The notes below the pieces were generated by a model. It was not told the origin of the DNA and made no database searches. It worked only from the letters and a program-made list of their open reading frames with translations. DNA of 64,000 bases from Apis mellifera (lineage: Eukaryota; Arthropoda; Insecta; Hymenoptera; Apidae). Positions 36,930 to 48,419 of the stretch are shown piece after piece; positions within the stretch are counted from its first letter, which is position 1; each line of letters opens with the position of its first letter. The stretch lies in contig NC_037652.1 in assembly GCF_003254395.2 (NCBI RefSeq), forward strand, positions 1,203,001-1,267,000, in the 5' to 3' direction. The position numbers and the translations under genes were made by a program.

Positions 36930-37870
36930 TTTTTAAATATAAAATTCCAATCTTAAGAAAATTTATATTAAGACATTTTTAAACAGGATTTATGATAAGA
37001 ACATGATTTCTTTATTTTTGAATTTTAGATTTCTATATTTTTATCTGATTGCAATTTCAATAATACAGGAAAATATTTAACTTTAGAGGATTAAAGCCTA
37101 TAATAAACTCTCAGAGTATTGAATATATTTAAAGATCAATCATTGCTTTGAATTTTCCTTCAAAGTAATATTTAAAAAATTAATTAATTCTTCATTGGTC
37201 ATAATTAACCCATATATCAAAAATAGAATGGTTCTAATCAATTAGAATAATTTTTATATCTCTTATAAATAAAAAATTAATATATGTATTTTATGTTTAT
37301 TGCAATTTCAAATATTAAAATTAATTTTTTTTGTTCTATTTTAATTATAATCATAATCTTATAAATATAGCCATGGATATTATCAATCTAATTTCAATTT
37401 GAAATTAGAATTATATCTTTTACCATATATACAAATTATCAATGTGATATCATGAATTAATGTAACATTTTTAAATGTTCAAATAAATTATAAATATAAC
37501 TAATGTAAATATATATTATATCTTATAATTTTTAATACATATCGAAATAAGTTTATTTTTTATTCCATTTTTGAAAAAAATTAATAATTTATAAATTTAT
37601 ATTCCTGTGTACGATTAAAGTATATTAATTTAATCATAAATTATTGCCAAACTTTGATATCTATGTATTAATATTATCAATTCTCACACGATATACTCAA
37701 GTGTTTTACTACATGACGTCATTTTAATACAAATATATAATGTGTAAATGTGTAGAATATTATAAAACAGAATTTTTGAATTGCCCATGCATAATGTCAC
37801 GATGTGATAGTGTTATCAGTGCTATTTTTTTTTTTTTTTTTTTTTGATAAATTTGATATAAGATAAACGA
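36930..37870. other. AT desert upstream of the esterase relic
   Basis: No promoter, start exon or signal-peptide exon for the esterase could be found here. Ends with a poly-T run (about 37,828-37,845) just before the first recognisable coding block. Confidence 0.55.
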
Positions 37871-37879
37871 GTTCTAAAA

Positions 37880-37992
37880 GTAACCACACGCTTTGGAGAT
37901 GCAAGTGGTTACTATAAAGAATCTCAGTCTGGAAAAACATATGAAGCTTACGATCTTTTATGCACAGCTTCTTGTTGGAGAAGTATATTTCA
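37880..37992 (+). pseudogene. Esterase relic, N-terminal block
   Basis: Reads VTTRFGDASG, then YYKESQSGKTYEAY, matching the first beta strands of insect carboxylesterases (family pattern: V.T..G...G....S..G..Y..F.GIPYA.PPVG..RF). A one-base shift is needed before FYAQLLVGEVYF, the degraded form of the GIPYA-PPVGE-RF motif. An in-frame stop lies just upstream and no ATG is present, so the original start lay in a lost or undetected exon. Confidence 0.85.
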
Positions 37993-39434
37993 CATTATTA
38001 AAGATAATATTTAATGAAAGAATTACAAAAATTATCAATATTTAAATTATAACTTTGGAAAAAAAATGTAAATATATGAAAGTAGAGATTTTATCCTATA
38101 AAATAAATCTAGATTAATTGTTACATATTTTTTTTCAAAATTGCAGTAATTAAGAAATCAAAGAATTTTCCAATTAAAATGTAATTTTGATATTGAGTGT
38201 ATGAGTGTTGAGAGTATTTTTAGATAAAGGAACACTTATTTTACTTTATGAAAATTATTTTATATTGTAATAAGGATAATGTTGATATATAACTACAAAA
38301 AAATAAGACGTAATATACATGGAAATAATTTTTGTTTATCTTAAAGATTATAAATTTCGTGATACACATTTCATTTTTAATCACATTTCATTTATATTTT
38401 AATCTTATCTTAATATATTGGTCGACTTAATCTTAATTTCTTTTTTTTGTATTATGCACCCCATATGGAATGATAACAATATTTTAGAAACTTACTTCAT
38501 GCTTAAATATTATTTTTATCGGGATATCTATCACATATAGAAAATTTAAAAATATTTTTATCGAAGTAATAATTAGCTTAATATATATGTCACGTGACAG
38601 TCAATTAGTATTAATAAAAAATTTATATATTTAAAATTAATGTTTTGCGACTTGTGAAGAATTTTTATCTTTTCTTGTAGTTAATAATTAATAATTTCGT
38701 TTTTGTAAAATATTGAGCATATATAGATTATAATAAATAAAATGGCAAATTTTTATCAATGGAATATATTACTTCGAACTTTTAAAAAGATATTTCACTT
38801 GCAAAAATATTTTTAATTAAAATTACATAAAACATGAAGAAATGGTAAAAATTTAAGAGTTGATTTCACATATTTACAAAGAGATTTTCATCGAAAAATA
38901 AATTGCACAAGAATAATTAAAATTATTAAAATCAAATTTTTTAAAATAAAATAATGTACGAATAATTTTATGATTAATTATATTTCTATGTTCATTTTTT
39001 AATTTTCAATTCCACTGTAGGAAGAAAATATTGTTTTGATTATAAATATATTTGAATGATGCAAATTCGAATATTAAAATATTCGAATTATAAATTTTTA
39101 AATAAGATTTTATCACAAAATATTGAAATATTTATTTTATTTCTTTGAACCATGAATGCAAATTCAATCTGATTCATAAAATTCTTTTTAAAGAGAGGAC
39201 TCTGAAATTATTTCAAACGTACATGTACAATAATATTATTATGTCGAAAAAATAAAATTCTTGTTTTGCTTATGATATATTCGAATTCGATACTTTGGCC
39301 TTGTTTCAAATTTTATTTATAATATAATATAATAATATAATAAATAATTAACTTGTTGAAAGAAATGTTCAATATTGTTCGTTTACTTTTAATATAAGCA
39401 AGAAACAGAGTAAACAAATCGTTCGATCAAAATG

Positions 39435-39797
39435 ACCTTGCAGCCACCTCAACTGGCTCGATCCTCTGGGAATATGAATTCTCTGCGAGGAAAAAGGGTT
39501 CCATATGTGCACAATATCTCATGCAATCTACTGCAAATGGCGACATGTTAATTGGATGAGAAGATTGTTTGTACATGAACATTTACGTATCGATTCGAGA
39601 TAATAATAATATTTTGTTATAAGTAATTTTTTGGATTCATGGAAGAGTTTGGTAATGGAAATCATGTAGATCGTTTAATGGATATCGTATTTGTCTCGTT
39701 CAATTATCGTGTAGAACCTTTCGGTAATGCAAAGTGTTTCACTTCAATTAGGGCAACATAATTTGCTCAAGGGCAAAATTAAATTGTTTCGATCACT
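39435..39797 (+). pseudogene. Esterase relic, EDCLYMNIYV / WIHG / FNYRV block
   Basis: Begins with QPPQLARS (family PPQPA..W). After a frame change it reads CAQYLMQSTANGDMLIG, an in-frame TGA (39,557-39,559), then EDCLYMNIYVSIRD and, after another stop, WIHG of the oxyanion-hole region. The usual second glycine region is broken by a deletion, after which GNG...LMD.VFVSFNYRVEPFG follows in a new frame. The family has FVSFNYRVGPFGFLS, so the G-to-E change and the loss of FLS are decay. The end (about 39,740-39,797) resembles GN.GLKDQ with shifts. Confidence 0.9.
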
Positions 39798-40914
39798 TAC
39801 TGTACTTGGATTGAAAGTGTAAACGTTTTTTAAAGATTTCGAGATTACTCCCATTTTTTTAAAATGTAATTATTCGTTTTTTTATATGTCAATAAAATTT
39901 AAATATTATTAATTTTCTATACAAAATATATTGAAATATTTATATGAAAATTTTATTAGTTTAAAAGATGTTTTAATTTTAATTGCAAATTGGAAGATAA
40001 GAAAAGTATAAATTATAAATACATGCGTGTACTCTATTTCTTTGTCTTTCACGTATAAAAATTTGAAAATTATAAAATAATAAATAACTTATAAACATAA
40101 ATTTTTTATATAAATACATTAATATATTTATTATAAACAATAAAATAAAATATATCTTATATTAATGTATAAAAAAAAAGACAATTATAAAAAAGACAAT
40201 CTTCAAAACTTTTCCATTTTTAACACAAACGAATCATATGATGAGTCATTTAATTTTTTCTCATAAAATTTTATTTTATTTATTAAGAATTATAGCTAGA
40301 TTTGAGTAAAACTCTGTATTAATTTTTACATAATAATATCAAATGGGATAATTGTACTTCAATGTTATTATTATAATTATTACTGAATAAATATACATCA
40401 GATAAGAGAATAAATTTATTATATTATACTACGATTATAAATTTAAAAGATTACATTTTTAGAATGTTCATACTAATTACGTGCATACATGCTAATTACA
40501 TGTAATATTTTATTCCTTGCATAAAAGAAATATTACTCTAACTAGTGGAATCAGATTCTTCATTTCTTTTATTCAATTCAGAAGAAAAAAAAAAACTAAC
40601 ATCTAAATTTCATATTATAAAAATTAAAAATATTATTAATATATTATATATAATTATAATAATCAAAGTATATATACAATTTTTTTAAAAAAAATTATGG
40701 GATAATTTACATTTCTATAGGAGATAATGCAAATAATAAATGATAAATTAAATAATAATAGAATTTCATTATTCTTTCAAGAATATTATTTGTATGATAA
40801 TTTATATAACAATCACATTTCCTCACTATAAGAGATAGTGTTTGATAATATAAGATTAAAAGATCAAAATATAGCTCTATGATGATGTCTGATAATATTA
40901 ATTTCTTAGTTTCA

Positions 40915-40985
40915 ATTCAGATGCCATATTTGCTGATTATCATTGTCAACTTTAAGTGCTGATCTTTTTCATATTATTATGTACA
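40915..40985 (+). pseudogene. Possible remnant of the nucleophile-elbow exon
   Basis: At this position in gene order the GxSAG nucleophile elbow is expected. The sequence reads IIIVNF, then with a one-base shift SAD, then a Tyr/His-rich stretch resembling the region after the elbow. If real, both flanking glycines are lost. The match is short, and chance cannot be excluded. Confidence 0.3.
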
Positions 40986-41100
40986 TTATAGAATTTATTA
41001 TCTATTATACATATGTGTGAATTATTAAAATTTATTATTCTTAAATATATCTTCTATTTTATCTTTTCGTATATAATACTAATTCTTTTCTTGGAATTTT

Positions 41101-41290
41101 TGTTTCATAGAAGATATCAGATAGCGGTGTAGCACTCAATTCGAAGAGCACAAACGAAACGTGCCCCAGAAAGCTAAAACATTAACGACAGCTGTGGGAT
41201 GTCCAACTGGTTCTAATAATGAAATGATTGTTGACTTGTTTAAAAAATCGTCCTCCATATGACATATTGCAAGATGTCAATCGATTATTT
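41101..41290 (+). pseudogene. Esterase relic, ISDSG to RPPYDILQDVNRLF exon with surviving donor
   Basis: Reads FHR, shift, ISDSGVALNSKSTNETCPRK, shift, KTLTTAVGCPTGSNNEMIVD and LFKK, shift, RPPYDILQDVNRLF. Family equivalents are LF..AISQSGTAL, A..LG..VGCPT..S.E.IDCLR and RP..DI. The block ends exactly at TTT/GTAAGC (donor at 41,291), a retained splice site. Three one-base shifts in 190 bases show loss of coding constraint. Confidence 0.9.
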
Positions 41291-41579
41291 GTAAGCTATA
41301 AATATACTTTTTAATACAATTTCTCAATTTAAAACATTCATTCTTTATTTTTATTCATTTTCATTGACCAATCCTAATAATTGGATAGTTATTTTTTATT
41401 ACAAAATCCAATTTTAAATTTACCATTTAATTAAGTTTAACAATAAGTTTAATTTTTTTAATGAATTATAACTAAATTTTTAACCTACAACATTGTTTGA
41501 TCAAATAATTTTAAATATAAAATTTGTTTTTAAAATTATAAAAATTTTTCTTATAAAAATTTTATAATATTTTTAATTT

Positions 41580-41813
41580 ATGTCTTTTTTGATGTTACCA
41601 CCATATTGGATGAAAAATCCTGCCTTTCCCTTCGGACCAGTCGTGGAAAAACAAGGATCTAATTCTTTCATTAGCCGTTCTCTCATTGAAATTATTATTT
41701 CAGGAGAAGGTCAAGACATTCCTTGGATTACTGGGATTGTTAGCGAAGAAGAATTTCCAATTTCAAGTATCATTATATTAAGCATGGAAGAGAATGTTGT
41801 ACTTTTAAAATGA
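41580..41813 (+). pseudogene. Esterase relic, PFGPVVE to GIVSEE exon (longest intact frame)
   Basis: This 77-codon frame is uninterrupted: AFPFGPVVEKQGSNSFISRS, LIEIIISGEGQDIPWITG and IVSEEEFP. The family pattern is F.PF.PVVE......FL...P.E.I..G...D.P...G...EEG. The glutamate of the Ser-Glu-His triad lies in the SEE segment and is retained. The residues after FPISS no longer resemble the family, so the original exon end was probably near 41,765. Confidence 0.9.
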
Positions 41814-42734
41814 CAAAGTTTAAAATTCATCCGGTGAAAGGCCAAATTTGCTTGAATTTTCTTGCTAAATTCTTTTGATGTAATTTTACGATAATTATTA
41901 AGAATATAATAGATGCAGCATAATCGATTTCAATTATCTTGAAATGTTATACCAAAGATAATTGTAAACATCTTTTTTTTATACATATTTTTAAGATATA
42001 TATAAAAATATTTTTAATAGTCTATAATCGTAATTATATAATCTAAAAGATCAATTTCTTTGATTTTATTTGATTAATATATATTATATCTCATAAAAAA
42101 TTTTTTATTCTACGTATATTAATATCTGACTGAATTATAGAATTAGAATTTTATCAGAGAAAATTTTTTATTATAAATATATACATAAATATGATTTTTT
42201 ACTATACAAATATATGATATATTTATATGTAAAGATAAAATCTTTTTTACGATTTTTAAAACCAGTAAATATTAACGTTTAATAGGATAATATTACAATA
42301 AACATTTAACATGAAATCGAATTCAAAACAAATTAAAAATGAATAATATTTTTTATTCTCAATTAATTCTATTATTTTATTTGATATAATTTTAATTTTA
42401 TCAATTTTCATTTTATTCCATGCTATCTGAATTGCAATTTTAAACGATAATTTTCCTATATTTTTTGTACTTTTATTTATTTTTTCCATATATTTTTTGC
42501 AACAAAACATGCAGACCATTTTAAATTATTGACTTTATTTTGAAAGCCAATAGTTATAAAGCTTATATGTGTATATGGGCTGCATCATTATTTGCTCAAA
42601 AATTTAATTTTTTTCATCTATTATTTTTCAAAAGACATTAAATTATTTTTTAAAATCTATTCATGGCTATTCATTTGTATTGAAATGTTGAAGATTTTAA
42701 ATCAATACGAACAATTACATTGGTTAAAGCCATC

Positions 42735-43170
42735 CAAATCAAATTTTTTTTCATCAGAAAAAATAATCTAATAATAAATAAACAATATAATAAATTTATA
42801 TATATATATATATATATAATATCAAGTAAATATTTTTTGATTCAAATTTATAGTTATGAGACATAGTACATACATTGTAGTCAGAACCAAATCAAATTTT
42901 TTTTCATCAAAAAAAATAATCTATTAATAAATAAACAATGTATAATAAATTTATTCATAACATATAAATATTTTTTGATTAGTTTTATAGTTATGAAATA
43001 TAGTACATAGATTGTACTATAGTACCAAATCAAATTTTTTTTCATCAGAAAAAATAATCTATAAAATAATCTACTAAATAATCTAATAAATAAAAATGTA
43101 TAATAAATTTATTTATATCATGTAAATATTTTTTGAATCAATTTTATAGTTGTGAAACGTAATATATATT
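42735..43170. repeat. Three tandem copies of a 138-152-bp repeat inside an esterase intron
   Basis: Each copy begins CCAAATCAAATTTTTTTTCA (about 42,735, 42,887 and 43,025) and ends in a TTTTATAGTTATGA(A/G)A-type sequence. The copies differ by small indels; copy 3 contains a stutter of TAATCTA. The copy-1 AT run at 42,800-42,820 is missing from the others. Confidence 0.9.
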
Positions 43171-43400
43171 AGCAAAATAAAATTTTAATCATTATTTATT
43201 ACTTATTGGAAAATTATTATTTTTCAAAATTATATATAAGTCGATTCCATTCTCTTTATTTCTAATAATTACCAAATTTATAAAATCAATATTGATTATA
43301 CTAGACAATATCAATTAAAAACTCATTCTTTCCTAATTTTAATAATAAAATCGGAATTTTTATTCTATGATGCAGTAAAGTGAAAATTTTCTTTGTTCAG

Positions 43401-43771
43401 AGTAAACAATGTCGAATTGATGAAATAGTTGAACGATGATAGGGACAATATTACACCAGCACAATATTGCTCAATTATAACGATACTATTCCATTGAACG
43501 AGCATAAAAAGATGGTGGAAAAAATTAGAGAGCATTATCTGGAATCGAAAAATATCGATGGAAAGATTTTGATATATTAATTTGAAATAAATTTTCATTG
43601 AAATAGCGAAAAAAAAATATATAATCGAGATAATGCAACAGGGATGAGTATTTGATGGTATTGATGTGAATCTTATGACTGATAAAAGCATTGCAAATAT
43701 TACAAATTCAAAGAATCTTGAAGCGCAACAACTTTTACATGATTTTTATATTTCATTTGCTATTGAAGGAT
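43401..43771 (+). pseudogene. Esterase relic, late-helix block ending DFYISFAIEG
   Basis: Follows an acceptor-like CTTTGTTCAG (43,391-43,400). Reads DNITPA, a shift, then NDTIPLNEHKKMVEKIREHY and LESKNIDGK, matching the DYN.T.P......KIR..YLG..NID segment. Further on GIDVNLM stands where GVSHGDD.....M is expected, so the catalytic histidine is deleted. The block ends KNLEAQQLLHDFYISFAIEG, the counterpart of the MV.FW..FA..GNP helix. Confidence 0.85.
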
Positions 43772-44705
43772 AAGTAGATTGAAAAGATAGATTATTACTA
43801 TTATTAGATTATGAATTTTTATGCAAATACATATTTTTCATATTTCGTTTGTTTTATATTTTTTATAGAGGATTTTAATACATTTGGAACTTTGGAGGAT
43901 TAAATCTAGAGATTGAAATAAATATAATATATTATATAATATTTTTATATAATAACTTTTAAGTTTATTTTAAGTTCTAGAATTGATTCTTCTGATTCTG
44001 AAAATATCCTACGAATATATTAAATAAACGTATAAATAGATATGTATGAATGTCAATATTAATTGTGAATATTAAATATATGATAAATAAATTTTCTTTA
44101 ATATATTTCAAAGATTATTCTACCTAGAAATATTGTGATTTACAAGTAAAAATATAAGATATTATTGCTTGACATTGATAATGATACAATAATGATAATA
44201 ATTTAAAAAATGTAAATTTTAGAAAAGAGATTTTGAAAATATTAAATGCAGATTTTGTTAATTATTATAATTCTTGATAAATTTGAATGTAAAAATAGAA
44301 ATATAATGATATAGATCTTATATTCTGATAAAAAAAAAGTTTGAAACTTTTTAAGTTATTATCAATGCAAAACAATGATATAATATAATAACTTAAAATG
44401 CAATATATTGCAATGTATCATTAAATTTAATATTCGTAGATCTTTTTTTATATAGCTTATAAATTAATTTTTTTTCAATTAAATAATATTAATTTATAAT
44501 ATGAAAATTTTGTATAGTATTAAAAATTTATATAGATTGTAACGATACATGAATATGATAAAATTGTTGAATCATTGTTTCTAAATTTTCATAATTATAT
44601 AAATATATGTTATATGCACACATTCTACATAAATTAGTATTTTGATACTTTAACATAAATAATCTAATTATTATATTTTGTTCAAACATTATGCAACTGT
44701 TTTAG

Positions 44706-44879
44706 AAAATCAGGCATGGATAATACTAAATGGCTGAATTCTGAAGATAAAAACTTTTATTATTTACATAACTAATCCGAGAAACTTATGAAATCTATAT
44801 GAAATCTAATGAAAATTTCATGCAAAAAAATTTTTGGAATAGGATTAATTTTGATGAAAATAAATTGCCATTTCAATGA
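44706..44879 (+). pseudogene. Esterase relic, last exon with original-type stop
   Basis: Starts after an acceptor (CAACTGTTTTAG, ending 44,705). Reads TKWLNSEDKNFYYLHN, a stop, SEKLMKSI, a shift, then NFMQKNFWNRINFDENKLPF and TGA (44,877-44,879). The family C-terminus is W.P......YL.I......M......FW......, followed soon by the stop, so the gene's end is placed confidently. Tentative polyadenylation signals in the AT-rich downstream are not distinctive. Confidence 0.9.
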
Positions 44880-44884
44880 TATTA

Positions 44885-45530
44885 ATATGAGTAAAATAAG
44901 CTAAAAATATATTTATATATTTTATATTTTTAATTACATACGTAGGTTATAAACGATATACGTTATAAAAAATATAAATATTTTAAGCTGATAAATATCT
45001 AGATGAATATCTTCTTTTAAGATGATTTTATAAATGTTTAATAATAAAATTTTATTACATGAAATATTAATTTATACTAACTTTTTATTTAATTTCAAAA
45101 TAATGAATATTTTATAGGTACATACTATTAAATATTAGAAAATTTTATAGTAAAACATTCAAGAATTTTTAAAAGTTCAATAATATTCCAATATCAAAGT
45201 AAAAAAAAAAAAAAAATCAGAATTGAGGAATAAAAAATAAAATAATTTTAAATATTAAACCGTATTAAAAATAATAAATAAATTTATAAATTTTTAATAA
45301 TTATTTAATCACTAAAAAATTTTTTTTCAACAACTAAGATAAAAAGAAAAGAGGAAATAAAAATTCAAAAGCAATCCAGAATTGGAATTTTTAAAAAGAT
45401 TTTCAAATATTTAATAATCGTAGAAATCATTTCTAAAAAAAAATATTCTTCCAAATATAAAATAGGAAGAAAAATAAAGAAAAACAACCGTCCAGAAATA
45501 GACAAGACAATGAGTAAAAAAAAAAAAAAA
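44885..45530. other. AT desert with poly-A tract
   Basis: Downstream of the esterase relic; ends in a 23-base poly-A run (45,516-45,538). Nothing else recognised. Confidence 0.6.
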
Positions 45531-45544
45531 AAAAAAAAGTATAG

Positions 45545-46155
45545 AAGAAAACGCGGTAGAACCATGCGTGTTTCTCCCCTTTTTCATTCCGTGGTATCCA
45601 ACTCGGCTCGACTCCGCTTAAAGGCTCTTTGATTTTCAATGGAACCTCGCTTCCTTTGAGGACGTCGTGCCAAGACAAAATATTGTTACGCGGGCTTCAC
45701 TAAACCTTGCTCCAATATCCACTCCACAAAGGACACGCTTTTATTCGCGAATACCGCTCTATCTAAAACACTGCATTGAAATGGAGCTACAATGTAAACC
45801 CTCCATAAGGTGGAACCGAAGCGAAGAGGGCGCGCGAGTCGATGCACACGAGTTGCTGAATTTCGTCCTCGAGATATATATATATATATATATATAGCCG
45901 CGATTCCCGATTTCACGAATGATTCGAAGGGTCGAGCAAGTAAATTATATCGGGGCTTGTTGAATTTCTCTTTGATCGAGCGTTTCATTCTCTTGGATAT
46001 TACATGGTTCCAGGATTGTTTCCACGTGTACCGTTATTCGGTTGATCGGGTAAATTGTAAATTGGCCCATAGAAAATATATATGTTTATCGCTTTATTGT
46101 GATACACGTGTATTGTCCGTAATAGACATTAAGATGGAAAAATTGGAAGCTTAAA
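45545..46155. promoter_or_regulatory. GC-richer island with AT microsatellite
   Basis: CpG-containing block with overlapping frames on both strands (76-114 codons), several of them reading through the AT microsatellite at 45,872-45,894 as alternating Tyr-Ile; none is convincing as protein. Candidate conserved element or non-coding exon. Confidence 0.35.
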
Positions 46156-46159
46156 CTTT

Positions 46160-46915
46160 CTATTTTTCCCTTAATCCCTTTTAATCGATATCACTTTGAT
46201 CAGTATTTATATATAAAATAAATTCTTAAAGAAAAATGTCAAATTTTTAAAAAATGTATTGATTTTTTATATAAATCTAAGTAACTTTTGTTCAAGATAT
46301 TTTTATTTTTATCGAAAACTGTGATCATTTGTCTTCTGAAACGAGCAAGATCTTATCAGTAAAGTATGATTTTTGACAAAATAATAGTCGTTTGAGTAAA
46401 TGCTTGCTTTTTCTCTTAAATTGCTTTATAGCTAATAATTAAGCCTTGATCGAAATTTTTGTATTTCTTCATGAAAACAGATTGCATATTTGAATTAAAT
46501 AAAAAAAAAATAACAAAAATTTTGTAGACCAATGTAATTGATAATAATACAATTTAAAAAAATTTTCAAATTTTTATTATCTTGATAAATTTATACGTAT
46601 ATTTAATTTACAATTATATATAATAATTAATAGTAGTTGATAACTCTATATAGTTTTTTCAAAAATATAAATTTTAGAAAGTCTTTAAAATTGTATCAAA
46701 TACCATTTTGTCAAAAAGTATAATAATTATAAAATACTTGTTCATATTTCTACATCTAATATCTATTTTTATGATTTTCCATTAAAATCATTTATAAAAA
46801 CGTTTATAATTGTACGTTTATAATATACATAAATAAAATAATTTCCTTATATTTATATATATATAAATATTTTATTTTTATAAATAATTTTATTGCAAAG
46901 ATAAATGTAAATAGG
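46160..46915. other. AT desert, nothing recognised
   Basis: AT-rich sequence with no frame, repeat or site worth calling. Confidence 0.6.
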
Positions 46916-46919
46916 CATT

Positions 46920-47250
46920 ATATCTTTTGCAACTGCAAAAGTAAATAACCTGCAACCCGTCAATCATATTTAAATTCTAAAGTATTAACTCTTTCATTAC
47001 GAAAGACGTATATCTATTATGCACAATTATACATCACAATTTACGGTTGACATTGCAACACGCTACTATCTTCTTATTTTCGGAAATTCGAAACAAACAA
47101 GCACGAATCTAAAGAACTCATTTTTATTCAAGAAAAATTATTCGTTGCGTCACAGAAGTTGCACAATAGAAGACCGTATAGAAAAGAAACGTTCTCTTTT
47201 TCATTTCTTCTTTTTTCGCGTTTTCACGTTTCCATCGCAATTGTGATGTA
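46920..47250. other. Less AT-rich patch with 75-codon + frame
   Basis: The frame 47,019-47,246 begins at a true ATG and includes a Phe-rich end from a T-tract. No domain or signal peptide. Weak candidate for an exon or conserved element. Confidence 0.2.
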
Positions 47251-47314
47251 ACTCGTACAATTCTTGGTTAAAATATACATTCTAAAAAATTTTCTTTCAT
47301 TCTAAAAACATACC

Positions 47315-47337
47315 AAAAAAAAAAAAAAAAAAAAAAA
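47315..47337. repeat. 23-base poly-A tract
   Basis: Uninterrupted homopolymer. A second run of the same length is at 45,516-45,538. Confidence 0.95.
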
Positions 47338-47639
47338 GGAAAGAAAGAACTGAAGCTTTGTTTATATTAAAAATTTAAAAAAATTCCTAAATCTTTAAAA
47401 AAAATTTATCATAATATTTTATTTGTAAATACTTTAATTTTTCCAAATGTTATAATATTCTAGATAACTTGTTAAGCAATTATGTCATAAAATATAGTAT
47501 TTATAAATTAGATAAAAAATTACAGAACATATATAATATTATTAGAACTTTAAAATTTTTCAAAGATTGCGAATTATAAATATTTCTCTCTAACAAAAAA
47601 AGTTTGTTTTATGCGTAATCATTATAATTTATTACTAAT

Positions 47640-48205
47640 AAAAAATCATCTATTTGTAACGTATCAAAGCGCATATATTCACGGATCCGTGGCTCGGAAC
47701 GTTAATCATGCATCGCGGCCATAAAACTTGGTGAACAACATCAATCCAAACACGTCATATCTTTCTCGATTCAACGAAGAAGAATAACTCAACGGACCGG
47801 TTATTTCTCCCAGTTCCTGTCGACGGATGCCCGTTTTCCGCGTCACGTTCCATCGATCCCCGGATACATATCGATCCGAACGTCAACGAACCGACCGAAA
47901 TTACTAGCAACTAGATATTTTCGTTCGCCGGAAACCGGACCACCGATCGTCCACCGCTGTGTTTGTATAGAAAAGCCGCGGCATCAACGTTCGAGGAAGA
48001 ATCGAAGGGGGAACGGAGCGGTTAAGCTTCCGCGTAATCGTAAAAGTAAACCGACGATTTCGCATGAATCTGCGAATTCGCGGCATTCCGTTCCGAGCGA
48101 AATTTCTGATTTCATTGAATGGATCTTTCGTGCGATTGCCGTGTGTTTTGTTCGCTGAATAAATCGTTTGGATAAAGTGAATAATTTTGGAAATAAATTC
48201 ATTGT
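47640..48205. promoter_or_regulatory. CpG-rich island with CCATAAAA site; candidate enhancer
   Basis: High-complexity block with many CpG and CGAT/ATCG words, CCATAAAA (47,719-47,726) and GTTAATCATGCAT beside it (Hox/POU-like). The two short minus frames have no recognised domains. Sharp composition borders with AT desert. Confidence 0.4.
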
Positions 48206-48294
48206 TAATATATTCGGTATTTATCGTATATACGTGTAATATAATGTTTCAATTTCAAAAGCTGAAACGAAGGAAAAAGTTGTATATAAAAATG

Positions 48295-48415
48295 TTTTGG
48301 GTTATTTATTATGAGCGATTGAAGTTTACATTAGATAAAGCGAGATAGAATAAAATAGTTTTATCTCCGTCACATTGATGACAATTGGTTATAATTCTCA
48401 ATTGAGATTTTTGTT
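48295..48415. mobile_element. Diverged relative of the inverted-repeat element (third copy)
   Basis: Shares GGTTATTTATTA, ATTGAAGTTTA, AAAGCGAGATAGAATAAAATAG and CGTCACATTG, in that order, with the element at 16,506-16,669 (reverse orientation) and partly with 3149-3305. The right terminus is degraded, so only the left half is well aligned. Confidence 0.5.
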
Positions 48416-48419
48416 TATC

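Larger units (their letters stand above)
37880..44879 (+). pseudogene. Decayed multi-exon carboxylesterase gene (alpha-esterase/E4-like)
   Basis: Carboxyl/cholinesterases are about 530-560-residue serine hydrolases of ester substrates. Six blocks of this fold can be read in the correct N-to-C order on one strand, separated by AT-rich introns: the N-terminal strand region, the EDCLYMNIYV and FVSFNYRV core motifs, the ISDSG loop, the GIVSEE segment holding the catalytic acid, the late helices, and the terminal FWNRINFDENKLP followed by a stop. Several splice sites survive, so this is an unprocessed (intron-bearing) relic, not a retrocopy. Frameshifts occur inside most blocks, stops interrupt motifs, and the nucleophile elbow and catalytic histidine are not recoverable. 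No start codon exon was found. Whether it belongs to a nearby esterase cluster cannot be seen in this window. Confidence 0.9.

Noticed and set aside
43365..43691. 108-codon minus-strand frame as a gene
   Set aside because: Antisense of the esterase block at 43,401-43,771, whose + strand reading matches a known family.
45810..45988. Frames with Tyr-Ile repeats as a real protein
   Set aside because: The repeats are the translation of an AT microsatellite.
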